Shown piece after piece: positions 1 through 11,422 of a DNA stretch of 64,000 nt. A model generated the notes under the pieces. The model did not search any database, was not told where the DNA came from, and was given only the letters and a program-made list of their open reading frames with translations. The stretch's first letter is position 1. Every line of letters starts with the position of its first letter. This DNA comes from Liquidambar formosana (Eukaryota; Streptophyta; Magnoliopsida; Saxifragales; Altingiaceae): contig CM077833.1 of the NCBI GenBank assembly GCA_039720395.1, positions 14,259,133 through 14,323,132 on the forward strand. Reading direction: 5' to 3'. The position numbers and the translations under genes were made by a program.

Positions 1-568
1 GACATTAGCCTTATTTTCACCCAAAACATTTAAGTAACCTTCTTCATTCTTATATTATCCTTTTACTTTAAGTTATTTAATGAAAATAAGCAAATAACCC
101 CCCATTTGAATTCAAATAAAATATCAAAAAAATTAAATTCCCAATATATTAAAATCTCATTTTCTAGTTTTAGTACAAAATTCGTCTCCCGACAGATTTT
201 CCTAAAACAAACATGTATGAAACCCAATCCAAACATGCTAATAAATTCCCATAAAATCACCAATGTCTTATAATATTATAAACTTCTATTACCGCTAAAA
301 ATTATCTTTTAAAACGAAGTTTTATGAAAATTTACTTTTCCCCAACACTTAGCCAAATTTCAGCAACTTAAACCCTTAAGTTGCAAATAAAGCCAAACGC
401 ACCCGAAAGATATTCGATGCACAAAAACAAGCATCAAAATACATCCGACATTATAATATCATACACATGCATTACCCATGCATGAAGTTATCTGACAAAT
501 CAAGGGATTAACTACGTTAACCATAGATTAAACCCTTAATACCCTATTTAAAAATTATGAGTGTTACA
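1..568 (-). mobile_element. Partial Ty3/gypsy-like LTR, running off the left edge
   Basis: The stretch from about 30 to 370 is the reverse complement, with scattered mismatches, of about 3430-3760, which lies inside the solo LTR at 3282-5585. Read on the minus strand it begins at 568 with TGTAACACTC, matching the LTR start TGTAATACCC at 3282. This is therefore a second, diverged copy of the same LTR family in the opposite orientation, cut by the window edge. No coding sequence is seen in it. Confidence 0.7.
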
Positions 569-789
569 GTATCTTGCTATCACATAAAATATTAGCTAAG
601 TATGCACAGCAAACATGGCATTCATGGTATAAACATTACTCTACCAAATATAAATCATCATGCTAAACAAATAATCATAAAGTTAAGTTATTGGTGTTAC
701 CCTCAGAGTTATGCACTTAATTCCCCTTGGAATAATTCCTTACAAACCTCTAGAACTACAGCCGTCTCCTTCGCGTCTTAGGTTCTTTC

Positions 790-831
<42 letters not shown>

Positions 832-1240
832 ATTAGGGTTTTCTCTCTCAACCAAAAGGTCCCCCTTCCTAGGTTTATCATAGTGTATATATAGGTACTA
901 CTAAATTTAATTAGGGGTTTTCCCAAGTTTCCCCGTAATTTGGTTCCTTTTATATACCATAATGCATTTTCCTTAAAAAAGGTTTACTTGGAGAGCAGAA
1001 AATCTCGAGTCAAAGTTCCCTTAAAAACATTCACTGCGTACACAACTTCCTAAAATGCGTACGCACCACAGGTGTTGCGTATGAAATATCTACTCCTAAA
1101 ATTTAGGTCATCTGCCAACTGCAATTCCATTGGTCCATTTGGATTTGTTCCAAAGCTTATTAAAGTGCATTGACTAATCTCATCATAGGAAATAAAATGA
1201 ATTTCAAATTCGCATCATTGGGTAAAAAATGGGGTGTCTA
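569..1240. other. Non-coding flank with a (CT)n microsatellite
   Basis: No gene is visible. A CT dinucleotide run occupies about 799-829. The rest is AT-rich and without recognisable coding potential. Confidence 0.5.
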
Positions 1241-2560
1241 CAGTAGTAACCAAGGACCTGACCATGAAGAGCCAATAATAAATAAATCATGCCATAATGT
1301 CCTTCTACCCTGATAGGTAGTAGCAGCATAAACGAAAGAGTGATAGCAAACTGTACCATTAAAAGAAAATTGTAATGTAACCTGTTGAGAAGTAGATGAG
1401 ATCACCTGAGTATCACTATTAGTGGAGAAAATCCATAGGGAAGGCAATGCAGCAACTCTATTGTTAATGAAACGTTAAGCTAGTGAAATGATTTTAGTTT
1501 TATAATTCAAGGGATAAAGTATGTTGTTGTTTTCAAAAATCAAGCAAAAGCGATTTAAATTTTTTCCACAAACCTTAAATAACCTTCTTGTAATTATATA
1601 GTTCATGCAAAGAGAAGAAGGAAAACCATATTTGGAGCCAAGCTTGTTGAGTTCTAATAGAGAAGAAGGAATTAAAATCTTCAAGTTTTGGTCTAATCTT
1701 CAAGCTTTCTCCCTCTAACAATCTTCACTTCTATTTCCCTCAATCTTAAGAGATCAAAACTTTTATAACCTTAAGGGACAAATTTGAATTCTTCCATCCT
1801 CAAAATTTGTCAATAATGGAAGTTACGCTTTATAGTCAATAACATATGAAGGAGATCATTAAGGATACAAGTTGTGATATGTCTCACCAAAGAGAGAATC
1901 TTGGTGGAATTAGTATATGGATGGAGGTTTCGACATGTATGGAGCCTCAAGGTTTATCTTCATCGAAGATAGTGGAAGGAGTGACTAGAGAGAATGAACC
2001 TAGCCTAGTTTCGGATCTGGTTAATATAGATGCAAAATTGTCGCCGCTGGGGAAAATGCAAATGGAAGTGTTAGAATCTATTGGAAACTATCACATCCCA
2101 AATCAGGAGGACAAGAATTAGATGACTTGTAGGAAACGACATTGGATAGTCTCTGGCTCAAATTTCTTTAATGTCCTCTAATTAGCCAACGACGTAAGAA
2201 GATAATGATACTTGTAATGTTTTGTTCATTCCAGGTTATCTCATAATGCTAGTAGTGCAATGGACGTGGATTATATACACTATAAATTAACAACCTAGGT
2301 TTATATTAAACATTTTTAGGATTACTATAGGTATTGGTGTACTTGGTTGCTTTTCCTTGTTGGTTTTCTTGTTGATGTGTGGCTTTGTTGTTGTTGTTAT
2401 TGCCTTAGTTTGTTGTCAAGTGTTTTAGATCTGTTTTCTGAGTTTTCCCTTTTGTATTCCTTTTTCGTATGGACGTACGCCGTGGAAAGTCATTAACGGC
2501 ATTTTTTGCACGCTGTAAAAGCCCAATTTTATTGTAGTGCTTTTACCAATATATATATAT
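1241..2560. other. Intergenic stretch with one unassigned 91-codon frame
   Basis: A plus-strand open frame at 1846-2121 (91 aa, starting MKEIIKD) is the only sizeable ORF. I recognise no domain, no splice-supported extension and no homologous family, and it lies among repeats. It may be a retroelement remnant or chance. The remainder holds nothing I can identify. Confidence 0.3.
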
Positions 2561-2972
2561 AATTCTTCTATTTTGGACTTTAATGAATGGCATTTAATGG
2601 ACTTGCTATTCATTTATTGGTGGACTTAATTAGTTAAGAGTTGATTGGTTAATACCTAATCAATAGTAGTCAAGATAGAGGAATCCCTATATATAGATCC
2701 TCATTGTAAAGTCCATGTTTTTAGATTGGCATATTCCGTGTCAAAAGTGTTTGTTGAGTGTCATTTGTTGATTCAAGATGAGCAAAGCTCCTAAGATTGA
2801 CTCGAGTGAAAAATTCAAGACAATGCGACTCACACTCATTCTTAGGTCAGGTAAGTGTCTATAGAAGCCCGATTTTAATCTATTCAATTCATTTTAAATC
2901 ATGATATGTTCTTTGAATAAAGGGAAAATGTTTTTAAACATGTGTTTAAAGCTTTAAAGAAAAATTCAGGTT

Positions 2973-3151
2973 CTAGGATCGATCATGGGCTTCGGAGGAT
3001 TGATCCTAGGGTGTCCTGAAAAACAGTTTTTAACTATTGTTTTCTAGGATCGATCCTAGGGTCTGGAGGATCGATCCTAGGGTACCCAGAATTGATTTTT
3101 TGCTTCTGTTTTTTAGGATCGATTCTAGGGTCTTGGAGGATCGATCCTGGC
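2973..3151. repeat. Three ~70-bp units each bearing two AGGATCGATCCT-type palindromes
   Basis: Six near-identical sites based on the 12-bp palindrome AGGATCGATCCT lie at about 2973, 2995, 3044, 3066, 3113 and 3136. They form pairs about 22 bp apart, with pairs repeating every 69-71 bp. Each pair is followed by a short spacer containing a variant of AAACAGTTTTTAA. The array sits in the presumed promoter part of the older LTR, about 80 bp before its TATA-like box. Confidence 0.85.
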
Positions 3152-3281
3152 TCGTAAAAAACAGTTTTTAAAATTCTTAAAACTTTCCTATTTGATTTTA
3201 AAACTAATCCCAGTCACTTGGGGTGTCTTATTCTCTATAAATAGGGTTTGTTTTCATAGAGAGGGTGATGGAAGCCTCTCC

Positions 3282-5585
3282 TGTAATACCCGTGTCATTT
3301 AATTAGGATAATCTCACTTTTAATGCATAATTTACATATACTTTAGTTGATTTGTTGGGTATTGTCACGCGTGGGTATTGCATGTGTGTGATGTTGTGTT
3401 CACGATTTCATACTTTTAGACTGCTAAAATTTGGTTAAGTGTTGGGAAAAAATGAATTTTCATAAAACTTCGTTTTTAAAGATAATTTCTTGTGGTAATG
3501 GAAGTTTATAATATTATAAGACATCTGTGATTTTATGGGATTTTATTACCACGATTCGATCGGGTTCCTCGTACGTTTGTTTTTGAAAAATCTGTCAGGA
3601 GTCGAATTTTGTACTAAAACTTGAAAATGAGATTTTAATATGCTTAAAATTTGATTTTTTTGATATTTTATTTGGATTCAAATGAGGGGTTATTTGCTTA
3701 TTTTCATTAAATAACTTAAAGTAATCCTCTCCATTCTTTATTACTTAAATGTTTTTAATGAAAAGAAGGTTGTGATAAGTGTTGATGAGGGATTGCCTGA
3801 TGGACTGTCATGTTTCAGCTGTCTGTGTATTTCAGACGGCTGAAATATGTTTCAGCCGGCTGAAAGACAATTTTTAGATGACTGAAAGTTTACATTTGAG
3901 CCGTCTGAACAATCCAGAGAAGGAGAATTTTTTTCATTTAGTTTCAGCAGGCTGAAAGTTATTTTCAGCCGTCTCAAACCCTCGACTGGCAGATTATTTT
4001 TTTTTAGAACAAATGACGCATGTGCCCCTCACCCCTTTTTAAAACCTTCATATCACGACTCTAACACCCATTTTTCAGCATCTTGAGTGTTAGAGAAAGA
4101 GAGAGAGAAGAAGAGAGAGGGAGGAGAGAGAAAGGGCTTGTTTGGAGAGAGAAAATCACATTTTTCTCGTCATGCATGGGTTTTTGACTCTCTCACCTCA
4201 TTTCAACGCTTGGAATCGCGTTCTAGGGGTTGGATTTGAAGATCTACACGTGCTTAGAGAGGATTCAAGCCTGATCTGTAGAGTTTGGAGTTTGTTCTTG
4301 CATTCTAGGCTCAGATCCGACCCCCCCAACACATTTTCTCTCCATTTGGTGCAACATATTTGAGGTAGGTATAATTTTCATGGGTTTTAACCGTAGGGAT
4401 GATAATGGTTTAGGATATAAGCCCATATATGTTGAATAAAAAATGTATATTGGTGTTATTTATGAGTTTACGTGATTTTTGGGTGTATTATCATGTATAT
4501 TTTGTAATACATGTACTGAGGGGTCTAGTTTACATAACCCTATATTTAGGAATATTACATTTGGGAATATATGGGTTGATATACTTGTTATATTTTGGTT
4601 TATTTTGGATGTATATGCTATGTAAATTCTTATTGGTCTATATTTTACATGTTTTACATAGCTCCCACATATTATATAATTATGGAATAATTATATACTG
4701 TTGATTTTCTAGAATAACTGCCACGTGTATGGGTTTTAAACTTTTCATGGCATTCATTGCATGAAATGGACTTAATTAATTACTTGGTAAAAGTATATTA
4801 AAGGGTCATTGGATTTGGACTACTAGTGGTCAAGGGACTTAGTGGTGTTTTCCATTCTTTTGGTCCTGGGTACTTTCCGGTTCCAGGTAGGAACCCTTGT
4901 GTTCCCGAAATAGATGCTACTTTCCGGTTGCAGGTAAGAACCCTTGTATTGTCCTCTTGGAGGTAAGTTTAAATCCTCCGTTTCCGCGCGAAGACTCTTA
5001 CGGGAGTGGTCGGTAATTATGGATTATGTTAAATGGACATGAGTCGCATATCATTCACGACATTGCATGGGTTTTAATTATTTTAAGCATGATTGTAATT
5101 GGTTATATTATCATGCTTTGGTTATTTCTATATGAAAATTATATCTACTGAGTTTTATACTCACTCTTATGTTTTGTAAACCCTTTTCAGATGAATTCAT
5201 AGCTGGGGAGACCTCACCTTAACGTGTTAAGCTTTGATGGGAACAATTTTAATATTATGGATATGTATTAACTAAACACTTTGTATTCGGCCAATGGGCG
5301 CTAAACACGTAATAACTCATGGTTTGTAATATTTTAATTTCGTAGGTCTCTTTATATGGTTTATTTAGCATGTGAGGATACCAATGATGGATGACAAGAA
5401 CTTTTATAACTATTTTATACAGGATTTTGTTACGGTATGTTCCATTTACGAATGGGTCATGCCGAAATTTTTATTGAAATTACTGGTTTTCTAACACGTG
5501 CCATTCACGTGCTTCCTAAATGATTTTCTTAATTAAACTGGATTTATTAATATTGATCACGGCTTAATTAATTTGGGTCGTGACA
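3282..5585 (+). mobile_element. Solo LTR, probably Ty3/gypsy, with 5-bp target duplication
   Basis: The sequence begins TGTAATACCC and ends GGGTCGTGACA, so it has the TG...CA ends expected of an LTR. It is flanked on both sides by TCTCC (3277-3281 and 5586-5590), an exact 5-bp target-site duplication. It is 2304 bp long and contains no gag, pol or primer-binding site, so it is a solo LTR left by recombination between two LTRs. The ends resemble plant gypsy LTRs that start with TGT and end in CGTGACA, which is a family impression from memory. A GA-rich tract lies at about 4090-4130. Confidence 0.85.
3812..3978. repeat. Array of TTTCAGCCGGCTGAAA-type palindromes in the solo LTR
   Basis: About seven full or half copies of the 16-bp palindrome TTTCAGCCGGCTGAAA occur in 170 bp. 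The perfect copy is at 3850-3865, with variants at about 3812, 3831, 3874, 3896, 3942 and 3964. Spacing is irregular. The array lies some 530-700 bp into the LTR. Confidence 0.8.
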
Positions 5586-6121
5586 TCTCCCAATTAGGTT
5601 TTACAAAGTTCATCTTCTCAAACCTCTCTAGAGCATTTTTACCTAGGTTTTCATACATATGCTCTAGAGACCTTCAAACCACACTCTATTTCACATCCTT
5701 GAATGTTTGTGAGTCCGTTGCGATTGTGATCAAGCTTGCAAGTTCGTGGAAGAAGGAATTGCTGTGAACAGGTTGGTTGCGACCAAAGCCGTGAAGATGG
5801 AGATCGATCGTGTGCGATCGTGGGAGTGAAGACTTTTACTTAAGTCCTTTTGGTCTGTAAGTATGTCTTGTACTCATTGAGTTCATAGTGGATTTGCTTC
5901 AACTGGACTACGTCCCATGGTTTTTCCCATCTAGGGTTTTCCACGTAAAAATCTCTAGTGCACTCTCTAGCTTACATGCTTTTATAATTGCTGTGCAATT
6001 GAATTGATTGTGATAATTGGGATTTTGTGTGTTCATAATTAAAATTGGGTAAGGTTTATAGTAATACCTATTCAACCCCCTTCTAGGTATTGTAGGGTTA
6101 ATATAACCGGAATTTCACTCA

Positions 6122-6264
6122 TCTTTAGTTGTATACCTCCTCCATATGCCTAGCATCTTTTGCTGTATACCTCCTTCATATATGGCCAGCCACTTAGTGG
6201 CTCCTCCATATGCTTCGTATCTTTAGCTGTATACCTCCTTCATATATGGCTAACCACTTAGTGG
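6122..6264. repeat. Short tandem repeat of a CTGTATACCTCCTTCATAT unit
   Basis: The phrase CTGTATACCTCCTTCATAT and close variants occur three times. Two of them are followed by GGCCAGCCACTTAGTGG or a variant. Unit length is roughly 50-75 bp with internal degeneracy. The array lies just downstream of the C-rich LTR end. Confidence 0.7.
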
Positions 6265-8865
6265 GGGGGGAGGGATTTTAATCCCTCTTTTACAACTTAA
6301 ATCTCACAAGTTTTATATTATAATTTCTCCAAAAGGGAAGAAGATGATCCTATGTCACTACTAGGATTAAGTTTCCTAGATATTGTTGATGTGTTACAAT
6401 CCTTCTTCTTGAACGGAGTTTCATAGTTTATAACCTCAGAAAACTCATTTAATAAAATATCTTGAATTAAGTGAAACTTGCTCCATAGCTATAAACAAGG
6501 CATAGCAACATAGATTCCAATTTTATTTTATTTTTCCTGAAGTCTTGCTCCATCAACACCTCTAGCTCCATCGCACCACCATTACCTTTTTCTTCCCATG
6601 ACGACGGCCGCCTTTTTGTCGGCGACGATGCATTCAAGAACCTTTTCTTCAACATTTTCTCTCTCTAGACTCCATCGACCATGTCCATGCTTGTTTTGGT
6701 TTTGGCGATTCTTGAACTATATATGATTATGTTGTTTTCTCATATATAGATCAAAGAATAATATAAGCATCACTCACTAATTATTTTGCATAACTTGCAA
6801 TACCCTCCATTTAATATCCATAAATAAATAGCGAATGGTTAAAACCAACAATCACATAGACTTTACCTACATCTTATTGGCATCCTTAAAACTTAGTTAA
6901 AACTTCACAAATTCATTACTTTTAACTAATTCGTAGGATATGATATTTTCCTCTCCTTTTAAAGTGAGGATGGATTCTTAATTTTTTGATAATTAGTATT
7001 GGAAGTCGTCACATTTAATTACCCAAGATACCATGCCAAGGTGTTGGATTCTTGGACTTCACTTCTAAGTAAATTAAAGTAGCAAATGCAAGAATGTTGA
7101 GTTCACAATTATCTCAAGATTAAGAGCAGTTTGCACTTAAATAGGATTGTGAGGTTTGATATATACGAAGGAAGATAGTGTTTTTTTTTTTTTTGGTTAT
7201 AGTACAACACCCATAATTTCCCAATACATAAAATGTACTACTATATTGTGTTTGAGTAAAACATATTTTATATCTTATAGAGGTCAATAGGCTGGCGGCT
7301 ACAACCTTCACTATGATAGGATGCATGCCCTGTCTACCTTGTCACATGTTGTGGTAGTTTGTAAGTCACAAGGTAATTGATTTAATTCTTCCGTGTGTAA
7401 ATCTCATTCACACATTTAATGAGACTTATGATCCTTATTCATCATTTCATGAATAAAAAGTTTTTGCTCACCTTTTGAAAATTAAAACATAAATATTGAA
7501 AAATAACAAAATTGATTGTTTTGAAGACATAAATCCTAATATAATTTACGCTAGCTCTTTCCCCCAAGGGGTGGTTGGGGAAGGGGAGAAGGAAGATCGA
7601 GGCATGGGTTCAAAAATATATTAACATCATGATTATCTCTTGGTTGTCTTGTAATTAATTATCTAATTCTTTGGTCATAGAATTCCACAGCATAATTTGT
7701 CATTTTTTATAAAATAAAGACGCACACACACAATGGAACCTTAAAATAAATAAATAAATAAACCTCATGCAAAGAATATATTAAGACTAAACACACAAAA
7801 AACACTCATGCAAAGAAACTAAACACAATCAAGATTGAAATAATACGATAGTATCATTTATGAAGCATAAATATACCACGCTTAAATCTATCATGTTCGA
7901 TCATTTGAAGTTGAGATTTCTTATAAATATAATTAACATAGCAGGTTCGATCCGTAGTAAAATGACCTCATAACAGTGGTCGTAATTAACCACTGAAAAT
8001 ATATATGATCTTGGTTAACATTTTTTTTTATTATTGTAATGATCTTGGTTAATATTTATGAAGGCAACAAACATAAAACTGAATATAAATATGATCCGAT
8101 CCCCAACTATAGGGTTAAATTGAACAAACATAGTAGACGTCCACTTAAATGCATACATGTCACAATAATGTTCGGACATGAATAAAGATTATATTTTCAA
8201 ACACCATATGCTAATTATGGGGAATCTCCATGAAAGCGGTGGGTAGATAATCAGCTTATCCCCCAACTATAGCTATGAGTGAGGGATAAGCCGACTTATA
8301 AACTAGAAGCGTGTTGTTAACATCCCCCGTGTACAGGGTTCTTTAATTATTAGTTCTCTAGTCCCAAGATCAAAATTCACATTTTAGTTACTGTACAATG
8401 TTAGCTGAGGGCATTCATCACTCGTGCAAACATGACTGTCGAAATTGTGGACATAATTTTCACATAAATATTCTTTTTTCAGCATTAAATAATTCATAAC
8501 TGAGAAAGCATGGGTCATAAATATAAAAATTCAGATTGATCATTGCATTTTCTTCGAACTAGCTTTCTCCTAGCTAGCTTTGCTTTTGTAAAGATAGAAG
8601 ATATATCGATGAGTTGTTGAAGCTTAATGTCTGAATCAATTAATTAAGAAGTTTACCTGAACAACTAGTTAATACAACTCAAAATTTCTTCCATAGTTTG
8701 GAAAAAAAAAAAAGGTAAAAACTTCAGTAGCAATCTGAAATTGTAAAAACTTGGTATATATAGGAAGGTTCATTATTGGAATATGGTAAAAATGCATTTT
8801 GTTGAGACAGCGCGCTAACGTTTCACAAAAATGATGAATGTGTTAGAAGACTAGTCATATATCTA
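6265..8865. other. Intergenic DNA downstream of the GRAS gene
   Basis: No credible gene. The short open frames here lack codon bias, domains and splice context. It holds small homopolymer runs and simple AT-rich DNA. The 3' untranslated part of the GRAS gene should occupy the last few hundred bases before 8866. Confidence 0.6.
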
Positions 8866-10239
8866 TCATCCACAATGCCATGCAGAGGCAGTTATTAGAC
8901 ACCTATCTTGCCACCCAAGAGAAATAGCCTTTCCATCATCTCTTTCAAATACTCTGAACCCACTATTGTCCCCATCAAATTGGTGGGGACAATAATGGCT
9001 CCTAATTTTCAACAGAAGTTTGGCTTGAATCATAGACTTAGAGCTTACTTTAATTCCTTCAAACCCGTGATTCTCCATCCTTCCTTTCCATATCTCCATC
9101 CTTTCATATTTCGAACAATCTAGGTCATCCTTGTCGCAGTTCATCATGCTTTTGATCTCTTTGCCAAGATGGTTCTTCTCGATGCTCGACCTTTCTGTGC
9201 TCTCTAGTGGAAGGCAATCATCCAATGAGTCAAACATGGCTGCAAAATAATGTAGAGACTCCATAAATCTCGACAAGAAGCTTCGTGGGCTTCGGCTGCC
9301 TTCTTGTTCCACCAAAACAACGATGGAAGGATTAATGGAATGAACAGATTTCAATGTCTCAGAAATCCTCGCAAAATTATTCAATGTATTTAGATGAAAA
9401 ACTAAATTTACCGCAACGGTCTCATTTTTCCTTTTTCTCAGGGCAATGAGTTTGGAGCCTCTCAACAACCCTTGGAATTCAAAAACTAGATTACGGAAAC
9501 TCTTTGAGAAGCTGACTAGTCTTGTCTCGGTTTCTTGCAGTTCTTCCATGTTTCTTCCAAAACCCGTTATTCGAAGAGATATTCTGTTGCTGTTGGTGGC
9601 CTTTTCGGAAAGAGACTGTATTAGAGAAGGCCATTGAAAGCCATAGGAGACATCAAAATCAATTACATGCAATGCCCGGTTGTTGTTCTCTTCATCTGCC
9701 TCAAAGGCCTCGAGAATAGCTTGGTTTGCGGTGAAATGAGCAAACTGGTAGAAGGGAGACGCCCTGTAGAGATCTGTAAATGCAGAGAACTCTTCCTCCG
9801 GGGTTGGTTCCTTCATGAGCATGTTGTAAAAGGGAGATTTCTGGGTTAGAAGCCTGGCTGCCAACCCATCTGCAAAATAAGCCACTACACGTTGCACCGA
9901 GTCGCCGGTTATGGACACGCTTTGGTACAACTCGCTCAGATTCTCTGCGGCCACGTCCATGTTGTTTTCGTCGACTGCAGTGGCGGTTATGAGCAACAAA
10001 TGGATCAAATGAAGACCATTATTATTTCCATCTTCAACCACAGCTTTCCTCTTGTGGTCTAGTTTTAGCATTTGCTCCCTCATCTCAAGGAGCCTGAATA
10101 TCTTGCCTTCACAACCTTCATATGGATTCAAAGGATTGAAAGTATCCCCCCTCTTCCTCTTCCTCTTTTTTTCTCCACCCGAATCTGTAACAATTGCAAG
10201 GCTAAGACTCAAAAGCTCCTCCTCCTCTACATCTTCCAT
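8866..10239 (-). CDS. GRAS-family transcription factor, candidate RAD1/TF80-type
   Basis: A single uninterrupted 457-codon frame, as is usual for intronless GRAS genes. GRAS proteins act in the nucleus as transcriptional regulators. The N-terminus has an acidic stretch, an LSLSL motif (residues 10-14) that fits the EAR repressor pattern LxLxL, and a basic cluster KKRKRKR (24-30) that could be a nuclear signal. The GRAS domain starts near residue 75: LHLIHLLLITATA (leucine heptad I), LHVIDFD (190-196, VHIID core), leucine heptad II, a PFYRE-like region with VVLVEQEGS, and a C-terminal SAW block ending ASAWHCG. From memory the heptad and VHIID regions best fit the RAD1/TF80 branch required for arbuscule development, a gene absent from Arabidopsis. 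NSP2-like is the main alternative. Family membership is secure; the subfamily is not. Confidence 0.93.
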   Translation of the reverse strand: MEDVEEEELLSLSLAIVTDSGGEKKRKRKRGDTFNPLNPYEGCEGKIFRLLEMREQMLKLDHKRKAVVEDGNNNGLHLIHLLLITATAVDENNMDVAAENLSELYQSVSITGDSVQRVVAYFADGLAARLLTQKSPFYNMLMKEPTPEEEFSAFTDLYRASPFYQFAHFTANQAILEAFEADEENNNRALHVIDFDVSYGFQWPSLIQSLSEKATNSNRISLRITGFGRNMEELQETETRLVSFSKSFRNLVFEFQGLLRGSKLIALRKRKNETVAVNLVFHLNTLNNFARISETLKSVHSINPSIVVLVEQEGSRSPRSFLSRFMESLHYFAAMFDSLDDCLPLESTERSSIEKNHLGKEIKSMMNCDKDDLDCSKYERMEIWKGRMENHGFEGIKVSSKSMIQAKLLLKIRSHYCPHQFDGDNSGFRVFERDDGKAISLGWQDRCLITASAWHCG

Positions 10240-10740
10240 GAGATCAGACAGACAGACAGAGAAAGAGTATATTTAGATGGAAAACAAGGAGAGAGAGAGA
10301 GAGAAGTATATGTAGAAGATGGGAAAACAAGATTATGGGTTGAGTTTTAAGAGAGGAAGTGGAGTGGGAATAACCCATGAAAATTCCTTTGTGTCATTAC
10401 ATGGGAATAGAACCAAATAGGGGGAGAGAGAGATTTTCCTTGTTCCGATGAGAAGGAGAGATTAGAAAGGTATCTTTCCAAATGTCTTAAAAGTGTCTTA
10501 AGGTCAAGATCCTTTGTGATCTTTTTCAAACTGGGCTGTTTGGGTACTAAGAAAGTTCTTGTTTTTTTGGGGGTACCTTTGGTAGTTCGGAAGCTCAAAA
10601 GATGCCATACGAAGTCGACAAAAAACAGCGGGAAAAATGTGGAATCCCAAACCTACCGTCCTCTCAGAGACTTTGTCCTCACACCATCGTTCTAGAATCC
10701 CCAAACAAATACCTCTTCTTTAACTTTCCCGCTTAAGCCT
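10240..10740 (-). promoter_or_regulatory. 5' leader and proximal upstream region of the GRAS gene
   Basis: A GA-repeat tract (about 10286-10305) lies some 50-65 bp upstream of the GRAS start codon and could be leader or a GAGA-type promoter element. No unambiguous TATA box or transcription start can be fixed by eye. A short minus-strand frame at 10347-10598 has no recognisable domain and is probably not a gene. Confidence 0.35.
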
Positions 10741-11391
10741 TGTCTTAAGTATTATTCTTTATTTATTTATTATTAATCCTTGATTTACAATTGATATTCT
10801 TTAATTATTTATTATCCTTGATTTACAATTGATGTTTTGAATGGCAGTTGCCTCAAGATACCTAGGAAGATATGTATGCCCCATATGGAACAGTCTATTG
10901 GTCAAATGATTGGAAAAATACTCTTGCACCCGAATCGAATCTCATACAATTTTACTATATCAAATTGATTATAACTCCACAACAACGTACCTTGTTTCTC
11001 ATAGAGTTTGTTTTTTTTTTTTTCACCGAAAAAGAGGAAAAAGTCTGAGAAATATTAAAGTATTGCTGCACGCTTGGTATGACTATTTACTAGTAAGCAC
11101 TTGAGTGTACGCGTTGGATTGGGTACTATCATATATTCCGGATTCAAATAAGCTTGCGGGATTGTGTAAAATTTTACCTCCGGGTTGATCCAAAAGGGAT
11201 GTAAGTGTTACACTAATCAAGTTTCACATATTATTATGTCGACAACTTTTGCATTGTATCGATCAAATCAAGTATTTATCATATACAGCTAGTATGAACA
11301 CTTTGTTTGTTTGTTTTTTTTTTTTTGATGGAAGCTATTAGGAAGTTTCACTAACCATATTTAATTGCCTTTTTCTTTTTTCTTTCTTTTT

Positions 11392-11422
<31 letters not shown>

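Larger units (their letters stand above)
2561..6098 (+). mobile_element. Ty1/copia-like LTR remnant split by a younger solo LTR
   Basis: The two halves (about 2561-3281 and 5586-6098) become continuous when the solo LTR at 3282-5585 and one copy of its target duplication are removed. The left half has a TATA-like box (CTATAAATAGG, about 3234). The right half ends in a C-rich stretch (TTCAACCCCCTTCTAGG, about 6070) of the kind found at the 3' end of SIRE/Maximus-type copia LTRs. The outer limits are uncertain and no internal retrotransposon domains accompany it. Confidence 0.45.

Noticed and set aside
2973..3151. Possible CRISPR-like or satellite array
   Set aside because: Only three units, in a plant LTR, with variable spacers of the same sequence; not a CRISPR.
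8908..10350. Plus-strand frames opposite the GRAS gene
   Set aside because: Antisense shadows; the minus-strand frame has all GRAS motifs.
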